From the NCBI GenBank assembly GCA_949126835.1, contig OX421499.1:7581026-7645025 (forward strand): a DNA stretch of 64,000 nt. The letters are read 5' to 3'. Below, in pieces: positions 59,658-64,000 of the stretch. Source of the stretch: Anisus vortex. Lineage: Eukaryota > Mollusca > Gastropoda > Planorbidae. The first letter of the stretch is position 1. Each line of letters opens with the position of its first letter. The translations under genes were made by a program, and so were the position numbers. A model generated the notes under the pieces. It made no database searches, was not told the origin of the DNA, and saw nothing but the letters and a program-made list of their open reading frames with translations.

Positions 59658-61511
59658 TTAACCCCCTGCCACTGACTTAGCCAATGAGCATCGAGCAAAG
59701 AAATTTGAAGAAAAAAAAGAAAAGTGTACCAGTTGTTACTTTCTCAAGTGAATTAAGTGGAAAGGATTTCTTGGTGACTGCAGACTTGAGTTGTTCCAGA
59801 ATACATTAAAAGTTCTCGTTGCAAAAAAACCTCAAGACCAAATTAGCTACCAATAACTCTCATGAATTGAAAAATGAAGGAACAATTTCATTTAGTGATG
59901 CAAAGGTCCAACCAAATATGTTTGTCAATTACACAATTTACTGCATTGTTATGGTTTCATATGTCTTTTTCTCTATTTATCATAAAGTTGAAAATCAATA
60001 TTAGACTGTTAAATTAAAAGGAAGTACCTTTAATATTCTGTAATGATTCATTATTTGTATAACTGATAGTGAGAGAAACTTTTTATTATCTTCCACATTT
60101 TCAACAAAACAAAAGTGTTAGCTTTCTGCATGTCATTGCAGTTAGCCATTTTGATGCAGAAAACTAGTTGAACAATTAGAAGCCATCATTCTTTGAATCC
60201 GAACTTAACTCTTATTGATGGTTGGTTCTTTTCTTCTAATTGTGAAACGGAAAAAGTTTAGCTATCTCAATGAGAGTTTCTATCTTGACCAAAGCTGAGA
60301 GCTGTCTGATATTAATGTTGTCCTTTGGCCATGAGACATGAATGACTATGTATATAATCATGTGGTTGTTGTTTAGCTGTAAGCCATGTTAAACCAGCTG
60401 TACCTGTTGATGTTTATGCAATATGTTATCTTGACTTATATAATGAATTGCTTGTTACTCTATACTTCTCTATGTGGTTTGAGACACATTACCTGTATGT
60501 TGTATTCAAAGTGCACAGATTGCACATCATCTTCTGCATTCCTCCATTAGGCAATGACCGAAAGTTTAGTTGAAGCTTCACAAAAACCACAAGTGTACAA
60601 TTCAAAGTGACAAACTCTTAGTGCTGGAACCTTCATCCGAGTTTGTTGAGCAGATGACTCTTTTTTTTTAAGGGTGGATCTAGTCTCCATGGCTGCCCTG
60701 GTCAAATTATAATTGTTAATCTCCAACTGCGCTCTGAGTACCATTAAAATAAATCACTACACTACTTTTTTTTACATCACTATGTTGAGCTTTAAAGCTA
60801 GAATTTTTCTAGAGAGGAAACAATTTTAAAACACTGTCAACATTCGTGCTTATCTTTAGTGGGAGAGGGAGAATTAATGTTTTTAAAAACTTAAATAATT
60901 TATTTCAACTAAGTAAAACAAAACAAAAAATTATTAAAATCTTCACAACTTTAAAGTTACAACTTTTATCTTTGGAGTTCAGAGGTGTATACATTTCTTG
61001 ATCAGCCTAAGCTCTGGATTAAAATGCACTGCTTCCAGAGCTCTGGGTCTCATTCCGGTGCTCCACAAAACATTTATTTAACCTGTTCCAGGTTCATTGG
61101 TACTCTATAGCCACTGTTGACATGAGCAATTTTATATTTTTCTCTAGAACTATTATAAATGAGGTCAGCCTTTTAATGGAACTGGCTTGGGGCCTGCAAA
61201 AGGGGGGGGGGGGGGTGATATTAAATTCAGTTATCACTAGCTAACCTTTTCATGTTTACAGTCTTACTTTACCTTGTTACCTTATACTTTATAATAACTT
61301 AGCAGTGACGTCCCTTTGTGAGTAAAAGATTGATGTTGGCATGTCAGGTGTAGTGTTGTTGAAAAATTACATTGGTTTTGGCTTCTCTTTGCTGTTAAAT
61401 TTTTGTGCAGTGATATTATCATATGGTACAATCAGACAGTCAAGTGTTTATGGGCAGGCAGAAGACATTAGTCAGTTTATCTATCTATAAAGAATTAAAA
61501 TGTTCAATAAA
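59658..61511 (+). other. Likely SYNRG 3' UTR
   Basis: No other gene seen after the stop. AATAAA signals at 60748-60753 and 61506-61511 are candidate polyadenylation sites. It includes a G14 run at 61202-61215. The true transcript end is unknown. Confidence 0.45.
60520..60585. repeat. Direct repeat copy 1 of a 65-bp downstream block
   Basis: GATTGCACATCATCTTCTGC to AAAGTTTAGTTGAAGC. It recurs at 61827-61892 with few changes. Confidence 0.9.
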
Positions 61512-61826
61512 CAGAAAAAATTACTTATGGACATTGTATCCTGGGACAATTTAGTTCAGCATTTTGTTACACTTTGTATTACTTTTTTTGTGTTTTAGAT
61601 AACTTGATTCTGTAACATCAGTTTTTCTTTCCATTGAACATACAAATATTTATTTTTTTTGCAAATGTTACAATTTCTCATTTATCTCTCAATTGGGTTG
61701 TTGTTTAGCTGAAAGAGATCGAGTCGGTTGAACAAGGGATAATTGTTTATGGTCTCAAATGGAGACAACATTTTTTTTAAAATTGTATGCAATGTGCATG
61801 AAAACGTTATTGAGACAGATTTGGTT

Positions 61827-61892
61827 GTGCAGAAATTGCACATCATCTTCAGCATTCCTCCATTAGGCAATGGCCAAAAGTTTAGTTGAAGC
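61827..61892. repeat. Direct repeat copy 2 of the 65-bp block
   Basis: AATTGCACATCATCTTCAGC to AAAGTTTAGTTGAAGC; same orientation as 60520-60585, 1.3 kb downstream. Confidence 0.9.
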
Positions 61893-61921
61893 TAAAAATA
61901 TTTACAACTTTCTTGTAATAA

Positions 61922-62475
61922 CAGGTATCTAGTTCCACCTCTCTAGTAACAGTTATCTATTGTGAAGCCGGCTGGCCTAGCGGTTAGCTCACCAGACTGT
62001 CAACCAAAAACCACTCGACACGTCGCGGGTTCGAGCCCCGCCACCGGCAGATCCCTGTCGCCCTACAGGAGTTTTGGGACTAGATGACGTTAATATTGAG
62101 TTGTTATCACGTGCGCTTAACCGGCAGCAGTGAAACCTCTCACAGATTAATAGTCTTCTAGAGCGCACTGAGCATGCTAAAATAGCATGGATAGAAGCGC
62201 TATATAAATTACCATTACCATCTAGTTGCACCTTTCTAGTAACAGACCTTTAATTCCACCTCTCTAGTAAGAGGTAACTTGTTACGCCTCTCTAATAACA
62301 GGATTCTAGTTATACCTCTCTACTAACGGGTATCTAGTTCCACCTATCTGGTTACAGACTTCTAATTCCACCGCTCTAGTAATAGGCATCTAGTTCTACC
62401 TCTCTAGTAACAGGTATATAATTTCACCGTTCTAGTAACAGGTATCTCGTTGCACCTCTCTAGTAAAAGACTTCT
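61922..62475. repeat. Degenerate 28-bp minisatellite split by a SINE
   Basis: ATCTAGTTCCACCTCTCTAG + TAACAGGT repeats at 61922-61958 and 62220-62475, separated by the SINE at 61966-62220. Confidence 0.85.
61966..62220 (+). mobile_element. tRNA-derived SINE, family B, with a different tail
   Basis: Head GGCCTAGCGGTTAGCTCACC, box B GGGTTCGAGCCCC and core GATCCCTGTCGCCCTACAGG match 30973-31165, but the tail ends AGCGCTATATAAATTACC, as at 28355-28440. Confidence 0.88.
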
Positions 62476-62784
62476 TCTGTGCTGATTAAGTAATAAGTAT
62501 AGAATTTAATCCCATCTCTCTTGACACAAATGAATGATCATCATTCTTGTACATTGTCTTCTAGGCTTATTTTAAGGTTTTATAGCTGTTGAGTTTATTT
62601 TTTTCATTTTTCATTTACTTATGTTTACGATTTTTGTTAACACAGTTTGCTTAAACTGTGAATTCTTTTAAAGTTAATTATAAATAGCGTTGTAGTAGCC
62701 CTCCACTTTCAAAGGGTGCTAAGTCACAGTAACTGTACAAAAAAAAGAAAGAGTTATCCCCAATCTTTCAAGAATATATTTTTA

Positions 62785-63386
62785 TTAACCCTTAAAGTAC
62801 CGACCTACTTTCATGCTATACATACCTTCAGTCCCGGCCATTATTTTACTCATTATTCCCTTCGGCCCAGACTTTATTTTAGAATGGCTGAGACATAGAT
62901 AGGATTCTGAAATTATTTTTTAAACTTTTTTGTTGGTAAAAATTAATAATAAAACGAAGAGAGTAAATTGCTAGAAACATAATAACTTACCATATTAGAA
63001 AAATCTAATTCATAAAATAATTGTATTGATTCTTAATATTAATTCATAAGAAAAAGTTTCCATTATAAGGGAAGGTAATTCAGTAGCGTCCATCAGGACC
63101 ACACTTTTCAATTTCACAAAAAAAAACTCAGTAATTGGTAAATTTTCGTAATTTAAAAAGCAAAATAAAATTCAACTATTCAGCTATCAGATAAATATTC
63201 TGCCAGAGACTATGGTAAAAGCTCAAATCCTTTATTTTGTGCTTTAAAAAAATACTCTTTCTTAAGGAATATATACGCGACTGTGGTTCCACAGAGTTTT
63301 GTATTTTGATGACAATTTACGAATCTGGGTCTGAGAAAAAGAAGTAGGTCAATGACTATGTACGCGACTGGAACTGTAAGGGTTAA
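62785..63386. mobile_element. TTAA-flanked MITE, 602 bp
   Basis: TTAACCCTTAAAGTACC...GTAAGGGTTAA. The internal TCTGCCAGAGACT...TTTATTTT is shared with 1868-2167. Confidence 0.75.
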
Positions 63387-64000
63387 TATGATAATCTTGA
63401 GCCGAATCTTGAAATCAATTCTCAGGAGTCTAATATATTTGATAGAAACATTATGCAAATGATGCTAAACTGTGATGTAAAAAAAAAAAAAAAGTCAATT
63501 TCTGTCAAAATCACTTTCTGTTGCTTTTGACACCCTTTGAATGTAGACTGCTCTTGTGTTCTCATCTCTAGGTAGATTGGAAATAAGTGAATGGGAATTT
63601 CATGTTATTGGCCTGAATGAATAGTTTTGATTTCAATTTTCTTATATTGTCTGCGTTTAGTTCGTTCCTTTTAGTTTCAGAAGCTTATTTTATAATTATC
63701 ACTTCGTCTGTGGCCTAGCTTGAAACAAAGTGAACCCTCATAAGTAATGACAAACATAACATGCCCTATAACATTTTTGCTTGTGCATAAAATCTTCTCT
63801 TTAATTGAGAAGTTAATTCCCCCTACCCCTCCTGGCAACTATTCTAAGATTGTAAGCTTCTACATTAGAAGACTACTTATGCTAGTCAACAGTAGCCTAA
63901 GTGTGGTTTGCCATATTATTATCTTTTTTTTCCACTGAACAAACTTTAGTATGTTTAAAGTTATCACATGGGAAATAACTCTTTTAATTTTTTTTATTTT
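63387..64000. other. Downstream flank, nothing recognised
   Basis: AT-rich DNA without a supported gene or repeat. Confidence 0.4.

Overview
The window is animal nuclear DNA, most likely from a gastropod mollusc: intron-rich, AT-rich, packed with tRNA-derived SINEs, MITEs and minisatellites, and with the short word TAGGCCTA recurring in non-coding DNA. The phylum is an inference from repeat style and protein divergence; I could not run a search. There are no bacterial features.

Two protein-coding genes fill most of the window and are arranged head to head. On the minus strand, from 9788 down to the left edge, are the first 12 coding exons of ANKRD27/VARP (N-terminal region and the start of the VPS9 Rab21-GEF domain; the ankyrin repeats lie beyond base 1). 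On the plus strand, 18524 to 59657 is a complete gene for gamma-synergin (SYNRG/AP1GBP1): 22 coding exons that join in phase to a 1502-residue protein with an N-terminal Met/Pro/Gln-rich segment, a charged helix, an EH domain, several acidic Phe/Trp motifs of the AP-1 gamma-ear type and the conserved Cys-containing C-terminus. Both proteins act in endosome/TGN membrane traffic.

The 8.7 kb between the two starts is a graveyard of mobile DNA: hAT-type MITEs with visible 8-bp target duplications, a TA-flanked 1.2-kb transposon, an rDNA-derived chimeric repeat carrying the first ~57 nt of 18S rRNA, a GC-rich unclassified segment, and two minus-strand coding-like fragments (13087-13329 and 15628-16005) that I cannot assign; the second is broken by a hAT insertion a few codons before its stop.

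The SYNRG introns hold large minisatellites (68-bp x 13, 25-bp x ~34, 50/51-bp x ~34), three SINE families, a LINE 3' end, a piggyBac pseudogene, an interleaved inverted-repeat complex, a second rDNA-chimeric repeat and several DNA transposons. Three of the transposons share a design: CAG...CTG ends, a 6-bp target duplication and iterated subterminal words. Both genes carry an in-frame tandem duplication that copies a splice site (66 bp over an ANKRD27 acceptor, 45 bp over a SYNRG donor). Downstream of 59657 is the SYNRG 3' UTR and flanking repeat DNA.
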